Assembly: GCF_036057275.1 (NCBI RefSeq)
Contig: NZ_CP107946.1
Location: 62,001-126,000 of the forward strand
Source of the DNA: Streptomyces sp. NBC_00390
Lineage (GTDB): Bacteria > Actinomycetota > Actinomycetes > Streptomycetales > Streptomycetaceae
Direction of reading: 5' to 3'
Length of the DNA stretch: 64,000 nucleotides
Shown in pieces: positions 35,950-44,731 of this stretch; the first letter of the stretch is position 1, and every line of letters starts with the position of its first letter. Position numbers and translations under genes: made by a program. The notes beneath the pieces were generated by a model that searched no databases, had not been told where the DNA came from, and was given only the letters and a program-made list of their open reading frames with translations.

Positions 35950-36768
35950 TCACCCCACCAGTCCGAGGCCGCCGTCAACGGTGATGACCTGACCGTGCAG
36001 CCACGACGCCTCATCGGTGCACAGCAGTGCGACGGTGTCGGCGACATCATCTGGCTGGGTCAGACGCCCTGCCGGGGTACGGGCGGCGAGTGATGCCGCG
36101 ACGGGGTCGTCCTCGGCGGTCCGGCCGCGGTCCATCCGGGCCGTCGAGACAGCGTTCACCGTCGTGCCGGACGGAGCGAGTTCGGCTCCCAGGTACCGCA
36201 CCAGGGTCTCCAGGGCACCCTTGGCCATCCCGAGACTCACATAGGCGGGGACGACCCGGCCAGCGCCGCTGCTCGACACCGCGACGACCCTCCCCCGTCC
36301 GTGGGGCATCACCGTGGGCAGCACGGATGCGCTGTACAGCAGCGGGGCGACGGCCACGTCGAAGTCCTGGCGCATCTCCTCGGGCTGGGGGGCGGTCGCC
36401 TGCATGCGGTGCAGTGAAACCGCGCAGTGGACAAGGATGTCCACATGGCCGTGCCGCCGGGCCACGTCACGAAGGATCCCGGGGAGGACCTCGGGACGGG
36501 ACACGTCGCCGGGGACAGCGGTCACCCTGCCACCGGTCGCTCTTTCCTGGTCGGCGGCCGCGCGTTCCGCCGCCTCGCGGTCGCGGGCATTGAGGTAGAC
36601 CTCGCAGCCCGACGCGGCCAGCTTGTGCACGACTGCAAGCCCAAGGCCGCGGCTCGCACCAGTCACCACAGCTGTCCGCCCGTCCAGTCGCAGGGAGGCG
36701 GACCGACCCTGCGCCGCGGCTGCGTCCGACGCGGCGGGACGATCCCCTGACCCGTTGGCGGCCGTCAT
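35950..36768 (-). CDS. Classical SDR ketoreductase of the PKS operon (MtmTI-like)
   Basis: The 272 residues carry VTGASRGLGLAVVHKLAASG, the NNAG-position motif LVHCAVSLHR (unusual, with Cys-Ala), the Ser of VAVSSSGAGR, and YVSLGMAKGALE where the catalytic Tyr-x-x-x-Lys pair is expected but the spacing is altered (Y-V-S-L-G-M-A-K). The C-terminus HGQVITVDGGLGLVG is typical. It overlaps the ACP stop as ATGA. The altered active site may mean a noncanonical ketoreductase or enoyl-reductase-like role. Confidence 0.78.
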   Translation of the reverse strand: MTAANGSGDRPAASDAAAAQGRSASLRLDGRTAVVTGASRGLGLAVVHKLAASGCEVYLNARDREAAERAAADQERATGGRVTAVPGDVSRPEVLPGILRDVARRHGHVDILVHCAVSLHRMQATAPQPEEMRQDFDVAVAPLLYSASVLPTVMPHGRGRVVAVSSSGAGRVVPAYVSLGMAKGALETLVRYLGAELAPSGTTVNAVSTARMDRGRTAEDDPVAASLAARTPAGRLTQPDDVADTVALLCTDEASWLHGQVITVDGGLGLVG

Positions 36769-37016
36769 GCGGCCAGGGCGGAGTTCACCAACTGCAGCAG
36801 CAGCCGGGGGGTCTTCGCCAGGTTGACGTCTTCGTCGGACAGAGTTACGTCGAATTTGAGCTCGATACGGGTGGCGGTCTCCAGCATGGCCAGGGAGTCG
36901 TAGCCGATCTCGTCGAACGAGGTGTCCAGGAGACTGGCCCTGGGCTGTGAGTGCTCGGCCGCGCCGGCACCTTCCTCGAACACCTGGAAGAGATCGTCCA
37001 GTGTTATCTCACGCAT
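36765..37016 (-). CDS. Acyl carrier protein of the minimal PKS
   Basis: ATG 37016 gives 83 residues with the phosphopantetheine Ser at position 41 in DEIGYDSLAMLETATR. It carries the growing decaketide chain. It overlaps the chain-length factor stop by 8 bp and the next SDR start by 4 bp, so the four genes are tightly coupled. A longer open frame upstream is an artefact. Confidence 0.95.
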   Translation of the reverse strand: MREITLDDLFQVFEEGAGAAEHSQPRASLLDTSFDEIGYDSLAMLETATRIELKFDVTLSDEDVNLAKTPRLLLQLVNSALAA

Positions 37017-38316
37017 TGTTGCCCCCGATTGATCCGTGGCTCGTGTGTGTTTGGTTCTGGTGGGCCGGCACGGTGGCACTGCCGGGTGATCCTGCGGGTG
37101 CCCGCACGACGAGAGCCGAGTTGAAGCCCCCCTCCCCGCGGGCGATGACCAGGACAGTGCGCAGCGCGATGCGTCGCGGCTCACCGACGACGAGGTCGAT
37201 CTCGAGGTCCGGCGAAGGCCGGGACACATGGGCCGTGGCTGGCAGAATCCCGTCCTGCAGAGCAAGCAGCGCCGCCGCGACGTCGAGTGAGGCACCGCCG
37301 GAGTAGAGACGTCCCGTCATCGACTTCGGAACGGTCACCGGCACGCCGTAGGGACCGAAGACGGCACTCAGCGCCTGCGCCTCGTCCTTGTCCGGGCCAG
37401 GCAGTCCCGCACCGTCGGCGAAGACCGCATCCACCTCCGAGGGGTCTGCCTCCGCGTCGTCGAGTGCCGCCTGGATGGCGCGCCGCAGCGCGGAGCTGCG
37501 CCCCGAGCCCGGTGCCGGGTCGAACGACGCGGCGTAGCCGGCGATTTCCCCGTACATGTTCGGTGCTTTGCGGGCGCGGGCTGCGTCCTTGTCCTCCAGG
37601 ACGAGGATGGCTCCTCCCTCACCGGGAACGAATCCGCAGGCACGGGTTTCGAAGGGCAGATATGCCCGCGCGGGATCCTCGCTCCGGGAGAGCCGGCCAC
37701 CGGCCAGCTGTGCCACCCAGCCCCAGGGGCACAAAGATGCATCCACCCCGCCGGCGAGCATGAAGGGAGTTCCGGCACGGATCTGCCGACGCGCCTGGGC
37801 CAGGGCATCAAGGCCTCCGGCCTGCTCGGTGACGAGCGCGCTGCTCGGTCCGCGCATGCCGTGCCGGATCGATATCTGCCCGGTGTTCACGGCGTAGAAC
37901 CAGGCGAACGACTGGTAGGCACTGACGTAGCGCCGGCCCTTGCTCCACAGGTTCTCGAGCTCTCTCTGGCCGAACTCGAAGCCGCCCGAGGCACTGGCGG
38001 TAACGACACCCATGTCGTACTCGGACAGCCGCTTCGGATCGGCCGCCGCGTCGGCCAGTGCCCAGTCGGTGACTGCCAAGGAGATCTGCGTCACGCGGTC
38101 CGTCTGCGGAAGCAGACGGTCCGACAGATACCGGGCCGGGTCGAAGCCGGGGAGCTCACCGGCCAGGACAGCCGGGTAGTCCTTCGGATCGAAGCGGGTG
38201 ATCCGACCGATACCGCTGCGCCCTTCCAGCGTCGAGGCCCAGTATGCGTCCGTACCCAATCCGTTGGGCGCGGCGATGCCTATTCCGGTGACCACCGCCA
38301 CGGGCTTGACGCTCAT
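37009..38316 (-). CDS. Chain-length factor (KS-beta)
   Basis: The 435-residue partner of the ketosynthase has the Cys-to-Gln change that defines KS-beta: LVTEQAGGLD with Gln165. It forms the heterodimer that sets chain length and drives malonyl-ACP decarboxylation. Its C-terminal 25 residues (VRAPAGSPGSATVPAHQNQT) are an unstructured extension. ATGA overlap with KS-alpha upstream. Confidence 0.95.
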   Translation of the reverse strand: MSVKPVAVVTGIGIAAPNGLGTDAYWASTLEGRSGIGRITRFDPKDYPAVLAGELPGFDPARYLSDRLLPQTDRVTQISLAVTDWALADAAADPKRLSEYDMGVVTASASGGFEFGQRELENLWSKGRRYVSAYQSFAWFYAVNTGQISIRHGMRGPSSALVTEQAGGLDALAQARRQIRAGTPFMLAGGVDASLCPWGWVAQLAGGRLSRSEDPARAYLPFETRACGFVPGEGGAILVLEDKDAARARKAPNMYGEIAGYAASFDPAPGSGRSSALRRAIQAALDDAEADPSEVDAVFADGAGLPGPDKDEAQALSAVFGPYGVPVTVPKSMTGRLYSGGASLDVAAALLALQDGILPATAHVSRPSPDLEIDLVVGEPRRIALRTVLVIARGEGGFNSALVVRAPAGSPGSATVPAHQNQTHTSHGSIGGNNA

Positions 38317-39587
38317 GCTGCGCTCCGGGCATCAGGCCGGGTGAGGACCATGGCGCTCTGGAAACCGCCAAAGCCGCTTCCCACGGTCAGCACTGTGTCG
38401 AGCCGGCTCTCGCGAGCCGTCAGGGGGACGTAGTCCAGGTCGCATTCGGGGTCCGGCTCGTGCAGGTTGGCGGTCGGCGGGATCACTCCGTACTCGAGGG
38501 CCAGGGCGCATGCGGCGATCTCGATAGAACCGATGGCGCCCAGCGAGTGTCCGACCATCGACTTGATCGAGCTGATCGGAACCCGGTACGCGTGATCACC
38601 CAGACTCCGTTTGAACGCCGCGGTCTCATGGCGGTCGTTCTGCCGGGTGCCGGAACCATGCGCATTGACGTAGTCGACGTCCTTCGGATTGCTCTTCGCC
38701 ATATCGAGGGCAGCCGAGATCGCCTCACCGAGCTCTCGGCCGTCCGGACGCAGTCCGGTCATGTGAAAGGCGTTGCAGCGAGTGGCAGTACCTGAGATCA
38801 CCGCGTAGATGTGAGCACCGCGCGCTTCGGCCCGACTGCGCTCCTCCAGGACGAAAACGGCCGAACCCTCGCCGAGGACGAACCCGTTGCGGCTCGCGTC
38901 GAATGGGCGAGAGGCATGGGCCGGATCGTCGTTCCGCGGAGTGGTGGCCCGGATCGCATCGAAGCAGGCGACCGTAATCGGGGAGATAGGGGCATCGGTG
39001 GCGCCAGCGATCATCACGTCCGCTGAACCCTCGTTGATCAGCTCAACCGCGCGGGAGACCGCGTCGATACCCGACGTGCAGCCGGTGGAGACCACGGACA
39101 CCGGGCCCTCGGCACCAACCGTCCAGGCGACTTCGGCAGCAAGGGAACTGGGAACTAAATAACCGTAGAGGTGCGGCACGGCATAAGCGTGGTCGACCAG
39201 GTGGCGCTGTCCCCCATTGCTGACGACGACGTATTCCTGTTCTAGTCCCATCGTGCATCCGACTGCACTGCCGATGACGACTCCAGTGCGGCTGAAGGCC
39301 GACTCATCGATGGCGATACCGCTGTCGGCAACAGCCTCTTTTGCTGCCACAACCGCGAACTGCGCGGCCCGGTCCATGCGCCGAGCTTCCTGAGGTGTCA
39401 GCCCTTCACGGATAGGGTCGAAGTCACATTCAGCGGCGATCTGGGAGCGAAAAGGTGTGGGATCGAAGAACGAGATGGTGCGCGTCGCGGTCCGGCCTTC
39501 AGTAATGTTCTTCCAAAACTCCGGTGCGCCACGACCTCCTGGGGTGACGACACCGATTCCGGTGATTACGGTGCTCCGCCCCACCAT
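38313..39587 (-). CDS. Ketosynthase alpha of the minimal type II PKS
   Basis: This 424-residue enzyme condenses malonyl units. The catalytic set is intact: Cys170 (VSVVSTGCTSGID), His310 (DYVNAHGSGTRQND), Lys342 and His347 (SSIKSMVGHSLGA). ATG 39587 directly follows AAAGGAGG with almost no spacing, so the GTG one codon on (39584) may be the true start. It is the first gene of the leftward PKS operon. Its promoter carries a SARP-type repeat. Confidence 0.95.
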   Translation of the reverse strand: MVGRSTVITGIGVVTPGGRGAPEFWKNITEGRTATRTISFFDPTPFRSQIAAECDFDPIREGLTPQEARRMDRAAQFAVVAAKEAVADSGIAIDESAFSRTGVVIGSAVGCTMGLEQEYVVVSNGGQRHLVDHAYAVPHLYGYLVPSSLAAEVAWTVGAEGPVSVVSTGCTSGIDAVSRAVELINEGSADVMIAGATDAPISPITVACFDAIRATTPRNDDPAHASRPFDASRNGFVLGEGSAVFVLEERSRAEARGAHIYAVISGTATRCNAFHMTGLRPDGRELGEAISAALDMAKSNPKDVDYVNAHGSGTRQNDRHETAAFKRSLGDHAYRVPISSIKSMVGHSLGAIGSIEIAACALALEYGVIPPTANLHEPDPECDLDYVPLTARESRLDTVLTVGSGFGGFQSAMVLTRPDARSAA

Positions 39588-40112
39588 GCCTCCTTTAAAT
39601 TACCGCCGCGCCCACCTGCCAGCATGTCGCTCCGCGAAGCGATTGCGGCTCCGGCTCCGGCTCAGCATCGAGCACTGACCTGCGCAGAATCGACTGGGTC
39701 AGCCTCTTTGCCGGCACTCGAGCAGTACTTGAGGATCGAGCACTATGAGGATCGTCAAACCTGAGGCCAGCAACTCCTCCCGCCCCGACGGAAAGGGCGT
39801 CACAACTACTAAATTCGGACACATTGGCCGAAGTGGTTCTGCGGTTGCTCTGCGGAAGGGATCCCGTCCGGTGTTCCATACGGAATAGAGATCCTTCTCA
39901 TGGGGCCAGCCATGGCCCCATCTCTTGACGTGGGGTATTCTCTCACTCGAGAGATGGAAGATGGCTGTGCAAAATGTCCGACTCTGGTGTTTCGCTGAAG
40001 CGCCGGAGTGCCACGCCGCCAAAATCGGCATGGCAAGCAAGCAGTCGAAGAAGCGTCAGTGCCTAATTAGCTGTCGGCCTGCTGCTTCATCACGGGGAAG
40101 GCGGAAGACGAA
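39588..40112. other. Divergent promoter region between PKS operon and SARP gene
   Basis: The 525 bp hold no convincing gene. TCGAGCA occurs three times (39668, 39718, 39736) and the KS-side SARP box lies at 39715-39732. The part near 39790-40110 is noticeably richer in A and T than its neighbours and should hold the activator's own promoter. Confidence 0.55.
39715..39732 (-). promoter_or_regulatory. Candidate SARP box 3 before the minimal PKS
   Basis: On the minus strand TCAAGTA (39732-39726) and TCGAGTG (39721-39715) stand 11 bp apart, about 130 bp before the ketosynthase start. The upstream TCGATCC on the same strand lies at 7 bp and breaks the period, so this box is less regular than boxes 2 and 5. 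Confidence 0.5.
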
Positions 40113-40901
40113 GTGGACGCACGGGTACTTGGGCCAATTTCTCTCACCGTCAGAGGCCGGAACGTAATGCCCAGCGCACCCAAGACCAAGCAGGTCCTGG
40201 CATTACTGCTACTCAACCGGAACAACCTGGTGTCCATTCCGGCGATCATCGAGGAGTTGTGGGACGACAAACCGCCCGCCAGCGCGATGACCACCCTTCA
40301 GACCTACGTCTTCCAGCTGCGGCGCCTACTCGCCGAAGCCATGCCCGACACGTCCCCCAAGGAGATTCTGGGCACTACTCCGAACGGATATGTGCTCCGG
40401 ATCCCGCCGGACGCTCTCGATCTGCACCGTTACGAGCGCGCACGGGCTGCCGGCCAGCGGCATTTCACCGTCGGCAATCACCCGGCGGCGGCCGACTGTC
40501 TGCGAACCGCGCTCGGCGCCTGGCACGGGTCCGCCCTGGCCGACGTGCGGACCGGTCGCCGCTTGGACAGCGAGGTGGCCCGGCTGGACGAGTCACGGCT
40601 CACCGCTTACGGAATGTGCCTTGAGGCGGAGCTGGCGAGCGGAGGCCACGCCGCGGTTCTCAGTGAACTGACAGGACTGGTCTCGCAGTATCCCCTGCAC
40701 GAGCCGTTCCACCGGCAGCTCATGCTCGCTCTGTACCGGTCCGGCCGGCGTCCGGACGCCCTTTCCGTCTTCCATAGGTTGCGCAGCACCCTGGTGGATG
40801 AACTCGCACTGGAACCTTCCCGCGACGTGCAGCACCTCCACCAGGCAATTCTTTCGGCCGATCCCCGGCTGGACTGCCCGGGGGGACTCGCCGTGCACTG
40901 A
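40113..40901 (+). CDS. SARP-family pathway activator
   Basis: The 262 residues have the SARP layout: an OmpR-like winged-helix (about residues 1-95: MDARVLGPISLTVRGRNV, LQTYVFQLRRLL, GYVLRIPPDALDLHRYERA) and a bacterial transcriptional activation domain (about 100-250: ALGAWHGSALADV, EPFHRQLMLALYRSGRRPDA). It has no ATPase extension, like ActII-ORF4 and MtmR. GTG 40113 follows GGAAG. It is divergent from the PKS operon and is the only pathway-type activator seen. Its likely targets are the 11-bp repeats described separately. Confidence 0.92.
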   Translation: MDARVLGPISLTVRGRNVMPSAPKTKQVLALLLLNRNNLVSIPAIIEELWDDKPPASAMTTLQTYVFQLRRLLAEAMPDTSPKEILGTTPNGYVLRIPPDALDLHRYERARAAGQRHFTVGNHPAAADCLRTALGAWHGSALADVRTGRRLDSEVARLDESRLTAYGMCLEAELASGGHAAVLSELTGLVSQYPLHEPFHRQLMLALYRSGRRPDALSVFHRLRSTLVDELALEPSRDVQHLHQAILSADPRLDCPGGLAVH

Positions 40902-40929
40902 GCCCGCCGACGCCTCCGCGTGGCCGCCG

Positions 40930-41040
40930 CCCGGCGCCCCGGGTCGTCGGTCAGCAGACACACCCAGCCGTCCACCCGCGCAGCACCGACCCCGTCAGAT
41001 AGGCGGCCTCCGGCGCCGTCATGGTGACGATCCACCAGGC
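40930..41040 (-). pseudogene. C-terminal fragment of SDR gene A
   Basis: Reading leftward from 41040 the minus strand gives AWWIVTMTAPEAAYLTGSVL and then, after a -1 frameshift, VDGWVCLLTDDPG. This is the tail of a classical SDR, with no N-terminal part next to it. The matching front half stands at 60656-61180 on the plus strand. Confidence 0.65.
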
Positions 41041-41345
41041 GACGACCCTGACGCCTCGGTGAGGGAGTCCGCCAAGGCGCGGACCGAGGCGAGGTCGGCA
41101 AGGTACAGCCGGAGGGACTCGACCCGGGCCGCCGGAACCTGCTGGCGGATGCGGTCCCCGGCCGCCTCGGCCTTCTGCTCGTCACGGCAGGCCAGCAGGA
41201 CACGGGCGCCGCGTCGAGCCAGTTCGCGCGCGGTCGGCAGGCCGATGCCGCTGTTGGCACCGGTGACGAGTGCGGTGGCCCCGGTGAGGTCGGGTATGGC
41301 GGGGGCGCCCACGACTGCTGCCCGCCGGTCGGGGCGCGGCGGCAA
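41041..41345 (-). pseudogene. N-terminal fragment of SDR gene B
   Basis: ATG 41345 opens a Rossmann start (DLTGATALVTGANSGIGLPT, ARVLLACRDEQKAEAAGDRI, LADLASVRALADSLTEA) and stops in unrelated sequence at the 41.04-kb junction. The next expected residues, LDILVNNAG and onwards, occur at 61181 on the plus strand. Confidence 0.7.
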
Positions 41346-41644
41346 CGCGATCCGGTCCCGGGACGCCGCCGCGGCCTACGTCCCCGTCGAGAGCGCCGTC
41401 GGGGGAGACGTCACGACGGCGCTCGGCGAACCGGCCTGCGGCGAACCGCTGATGACTTCCCGTGGAGTACTGATGCGCCTGGCCCCGCTTCCTGGTGACA
41501 GGCCTGCAGACCCGGCCCGAGGTCCGTACGGGCCTCGGGCCGACGGACGTTCCACCGAACCGACAAGATGGGATCACCCGATCATGACACATCGCCTTCC
41601 CCCGTCGACCAGGCCCGCCGGACGCAGCGAGAGGGGTGAGCGGC

Positions 41645-42229
41645 GTGCAGACGCGTGAGCTGGCGATCGCCGGCGCCTTCGAGTTCACCCCCGACGTCTA
41701 CACCGACCAGCGCGGCCTGTTCGTCGCGCCCTACCAGGAACCGGCGTTCCGCGCGGCAGTGGGGCGGTCCTTCTCCGCCGCCCAGCTCAACTACAGCCGG
41801 TCGGCGCGGGGGGTGATCCGCGGCCTGCACTTCACCCGGACGCCTCCCGGGCAGAGCAAGTACGTGTACTGTGCCGGCGGACGCGCGCTGGACATCCTGC
41901 TCGACACCCGGGTCGGCTCCCCGACGTTCGGCAAGTGGGACTTCGTCGAGCTGGGGGGCGGGTCCTTCCGGGCCATGTACTTCCCCCTAGGCGTCGCCCA
42001 CGGCTTCGTGGCGCTGGAGGACGACACCGTGATGGCCTACATGGTCAGCAGCAGCTACGTCGCCGAGCAGGAACTGGCGATTCACCCGCTGGACCCGGAG
42101 CTGGCCCTGCCCTGGCCCCAGAACATCACCCCGGTCCTCTCCCCGCGCGACCAGGCGGCGCCGAGCCTCGCTGAGGCCCTCGCGGCGGGCGTGCTGCCGC
42201 ACTACGAGGACTGCATCGAGGCGGAATAG
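41645..42229 (+). CDS. rmlC: dTDP-4-keto-6-deoxyhexose 3,5-epimerase (CmmF-like)
   Basis: The cupin-fold epimerase of 194 residues contains GVIRGLHFTRTPPGQSKYVY (the catalytic His and substrate Arg), ALDILLDTRVGSPTFGKW (the Asp of the His-Asp pair) and FPLGVAHGFVALEDDTVMAY. It inverts C5 (or C3 and C5) to give an L-sugar. GTG 41645 is preferred, with GAGAGGGG upstream; GTG 41636 is too close to that site. Mithramycin has only D-sugars, while chromomycin and olivomycin carry an L-3-C-methyl sugar, so this gene points to the latter type. Confidence 0.9.
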   Translation: MQTRELAIAGAFEFTPDVYTDQRGLFVAPYQEPAFRAAVGRSFSAAQLNYSRSARGVIRGLHFTRTPPGQSKYVYCAGGRALDILLDTRVGSPTFGKWDFVELGGGSFRAMYFPLGVAHGFVALEDDTVMAYMVSSSYVAEQELAIHPLDPELALPWPQNITPVLSPRDQAAPSLAEALAAGVLPHYEDCIEAE

Positions 42230-42289
42230 GACCACCGGTCCCTTGCCACACTCCTGCGGCAGCCAAGGTCGTCGAAGAGGTGCACCGGA

Positions 42290-42960
42290 GGACGCCGACA
42301 CACTGTCGGCGTCCTCCGGTTGCGGGCACCGACCGCCCCCTGAGGCGTTCTGCTCACCACTCTCGGCGAGCCTGCGCAGTTCCTCCAACAGGCCTGTCTC
42401 GCGCAGCGGGGACAGCGGGATCGTGGCCAGCATCTCGCGGACCGATGCCTCCTCCTGCTTGGCCTCGGACAGCATCTCCGTCTCCGGAGCCAGCTCGGAC
42501 AGCAGGTACTGGGCGAGCACCTACGGATCCGGGTAATGGGCGGGCCGGATCGATCGCCCCGGTGCCCGCATGCCCGATGACCGCCGCCGCGTGCTACCGC
42601 GCCAGCAGCGCGGCATGCCGCTCGGCGGGCATGGCCGCCACCCGGGACGCCAGCGACCGGCCCGGCTCCGCCGCCTCAACCACACGGCCCGAGGCCGGTA
42701 CCAGCCCCCGGTACATCGGGGGCAGATCCCCGTCGGCGGCGGGCAATCTGAGGTCCATCGACATCGGGATCAGCGCGGTCTGTCGAACCGTCCGGCTGCG
42801 TCGAAGAGGTCGAGACCCTGGTCGCGGGTCAGGGCCGGGAGGCCGAGCTGCCGCGCCATACGCCGCAGCTCGGCCTCGCCCAGCGTGCTGGGCGAGGCCA
42901 TCGCCCGCCCACTGGCCCCAGGCGAGCGACTGGCCCGGGGCAGAACAGCTAGCCTGTAGC
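42290..42960 (-). pseudogene. Decayed C-terminal piece of a modular type I PKS
   Basis: Read in three frames on the minus strand, the segment gives SLAWGQWAGDGLAQHAG, then ELRRMARQLGLPALTRDQG and LDLFDAAGRFDR, then ALIPMSMDLRLPAADG and SLASRVAAMPAERHAALLAR, then HAAAVIGHAGTGAIDPARP, then LAQYLLSELAPETE and SVREMLATIPLSPLRE with GLLEELRRLAES. This is the order of a ketoreductase tail, the front of an ACP and a C-terminal docking region. Frameshifts and stops separate the parts and the ACP centre with its Ser is deleted. It cannot make a working protein. Confidence 0.75.
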
Positions 42961-43077
42961 AGCCCGCCACTCTCCTCCTTCCCCACGGCAGGCCACCCGA
43001 GGTAAGCCCACCGACTGCCCCGGGCACCCCGATGAATGGCGTGCCCCGGCCCGGTCCCTGACAGGAAGACGCGGACA

Positions 43078-43761
43078 GTGCGGTCCTTCGATATTGGCGA
43101 GACAGTCGTGCGGCGCGACGTTCACCGCAGCGGCCGGGTGTGGAGCGAGCAGGCCCTGCGCGTCATTGCTGACACCAGCGAGGCCCTGGTGACCGCCTGC
43201 GCGCCCGGAGCCGAAGCACGCTGGCCGGCTCTATACGCCAAGTCCCGTACCGACGGCGACCGTTCCATGCGCACCGAGGCGCTTGAGGCGCTGATCACCG
43301 GCGAATGGGAGCTCGCGTCTGGGGCATGGCAGGACACCGAACTGCTGCTGTGGAAGCCGCCTACGGGGTGGTTCAGCATCAACGCCTTCTTCGCCCCCGG
43401 CCCCGGCGGGGCGTGGCGGCTGCGGAACTGGTATGTGAACTTCGAGCACCCCACGACGCGAACCGACAGTGGGCTCGACACCTTCGACCTGATAGTGGAT
43501 CTGGTCATCGACCCCGACCTGAGCACCCTCACTTGGAAGGACGAAGACGAGTACGCCCACGTACGGCGCCTGGGCATCATCACAGACACCGAGCACCAGG
43601 CCGTGGACGAAGCCCGTGCGCAGTCCCTCGCGATGCTCGAGGAACGTCGCGGCCCCTTCAAGGACGCTGCCGCGTGGGCCGACTGGCGGTGGGACCCGGC
43701 CTGGCCTGCGCCGCGCCTGTGGCAGCCCGTCCAGGGCGCGGAGAGACCGTTGAGTGGTTGA
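43078..43761 (+). CDS. DUF402 domain protein (possible nucleoside phosphatase-like)
   Basis: GTG 43078 (VRSFDIGETVVRRDVHRSGR) with AGGAAG upstream gives 227 residues. The DUF402 pattern is clear: LLLWKPPTGWFSINAFF, WRLRNWYVNFEHPTTRTDSG, TFDLIVDLVIDPDLSTLTWKDEDEYAHVRRLGIIT. Relatives are small phosphatases acting on nucleoside di/triphosphates or FomD-like proteins, which hydrolyse nucleotide-linked intermediates. No direct link with the cluster chemistry is evident. Confidence 0.8.
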   Translation: MRSFDIGETVVRRDVHRSGRVWSEQALRVIADTSEALVTACAPGAEARWPALYAKSRTDGDRSMRTEALEALITGEWELASGAWQDTELLLWKPPTGWFSINAFFAPGPGGAWRLRNWYVNFEHPTTRTDSGLDTFDLIVDLVIDPDLSTLTWKDEDEYAHVRRLGIITDTEHQAVDEARAQSLAMLEERRGPFKDAAAWADWRWDPAWPAPRLWQPVQGAERPLSG

Positions 43762-43968
43762 GTGACCGCGGGACGGCTGCATCCAGCAGGATTGGCGGGG
43801 CGGGCCGCCGGATACCAGCGGACCGCCCCTTCATCATGCCGAGCAGCCGGACAGCCTGTCGGCCGACGAGTGGAACGCACATGTCTGCGTGGCAGGTGCG
43901 TCGTCCCGCCCCCGCGCCCCTCCCGGCAGCGCGGTCTTACAAGGCGGCAGCAGTTGTGGCAGTGGGCC

Positions 43969-44721
43969 TCAGCTGTTGTACCTGCCGAAGATGCGGGTAC
44001 TGCATCCCAGGGACGCCACGGCAAACGCGATGACAACTGCCACGCCCAGCAGGACCGGCTGCGATGTGTAGTGCCCGTCGAACAGATCCCGCATCGCGTC
44101 GACCGCGTACCGCAGCGGGTTGGCGTTGGTGAGGGCGTGCAGCCAGCCCGGTGCGAAGGTCAGCGGAAGGAGGATGCCGGACAACAGCATCAGCGGCAGC
44201 GCGACCCCGTTGAGTACGGGTGCGAAGAGGTACTCGGTGGGGAGCTTGATCGCGAGTGTGTAGGACAGGGAAGCCAGGCTGATGCCGAGGATCAGCATCA
44301 GCGCGAGGGCGGCCAGCACGCCGGGCAGTGGCGCACGCAGTCCGAACAGTAGGCCGATCAGCACGATGGCGACGAGCTGAACGAGCAGGATGAGCAGGTC
44401 GCGCAGGACGCGGCCGAGCAGGAGGGCGAGTCGGCTGGCCGGGGTGACGCGCAGGCGTTCCAGGTAGCCGGAGCGCATGTCGGGGATGAGGTTGAAGCCG
44501 GCGTAACCAGTGGCGAAGAGTCCCAGCTGTACGAGCAGGCCTGGGATGTAGAACTGCCAGGCGTTGGATTCTCCGTCGGGCAGGGCTTTCACGAGCAGGG
44601 GGCCGAACAGGAGGAGGTAGACGCAGGGTTGGATCAGCCCGATGGCGATGCCGATCCTGTTGCGCAGGGCGGCGGATGCCTCGTCACGGAAGACGATCAT
44701 CGCGTCCCGGAAGGTGTGCAC
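43969..44721 (-). CDS. ABC-2 type export permease (DrrB/MtrB-like)
   Basis: The 250-residue protein has six membrane helices (IAIGLIQPCVYLLLFGPLLV through VLLGVAVVIAFAVASLG) and the ABC-2 family consensus SGILLPLTFAPGWLHALTNANPLRYAVDAMR near its end. With the preceding ATPase it would form a self-resistance exporter for the antibiotic. It starts 10 nt after the ATPase stop. Confidence 0.9.
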   Translation of the reverse strand: MHTFRDAMIVFRDEASAALRNRIGIAIGLIQPCVYLLLFGPLLVKALPDGESNAWQFYIPGLLVQLGLFATGYAGFNLIPDMRSGYLERLRVTPASRLALLLGRVLRDLLILLVQLVAIVLIGLLFGLRAPLPGVLAALALMLILGISLASLSYTLAIKLPTEYLFAPVLNGVALPLMLLSGILLPLTFAPGWLHALTNANPLRYAVDAMRDLFDGHYTSQPVLLGVAVVIAFAVASLGCSTRIFGRYNS

Positions 44722-44731
44722 GGTGTCTCCT

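Noticed and set aside
39668..39742. Three TCGAGCA copies as a triple SARP site
   Set aside because: Their spacings are 50 and 18 bp, not multiples of 11; the in-phase minus-strand pair at 39715-39732 is a better candidate.
39699..40040. A 113-residue minus-strand frame in the PKS/SARP intergenic region
   Set aside because: No ribosome site or homology, and it covers the expected promoters and SARP box.
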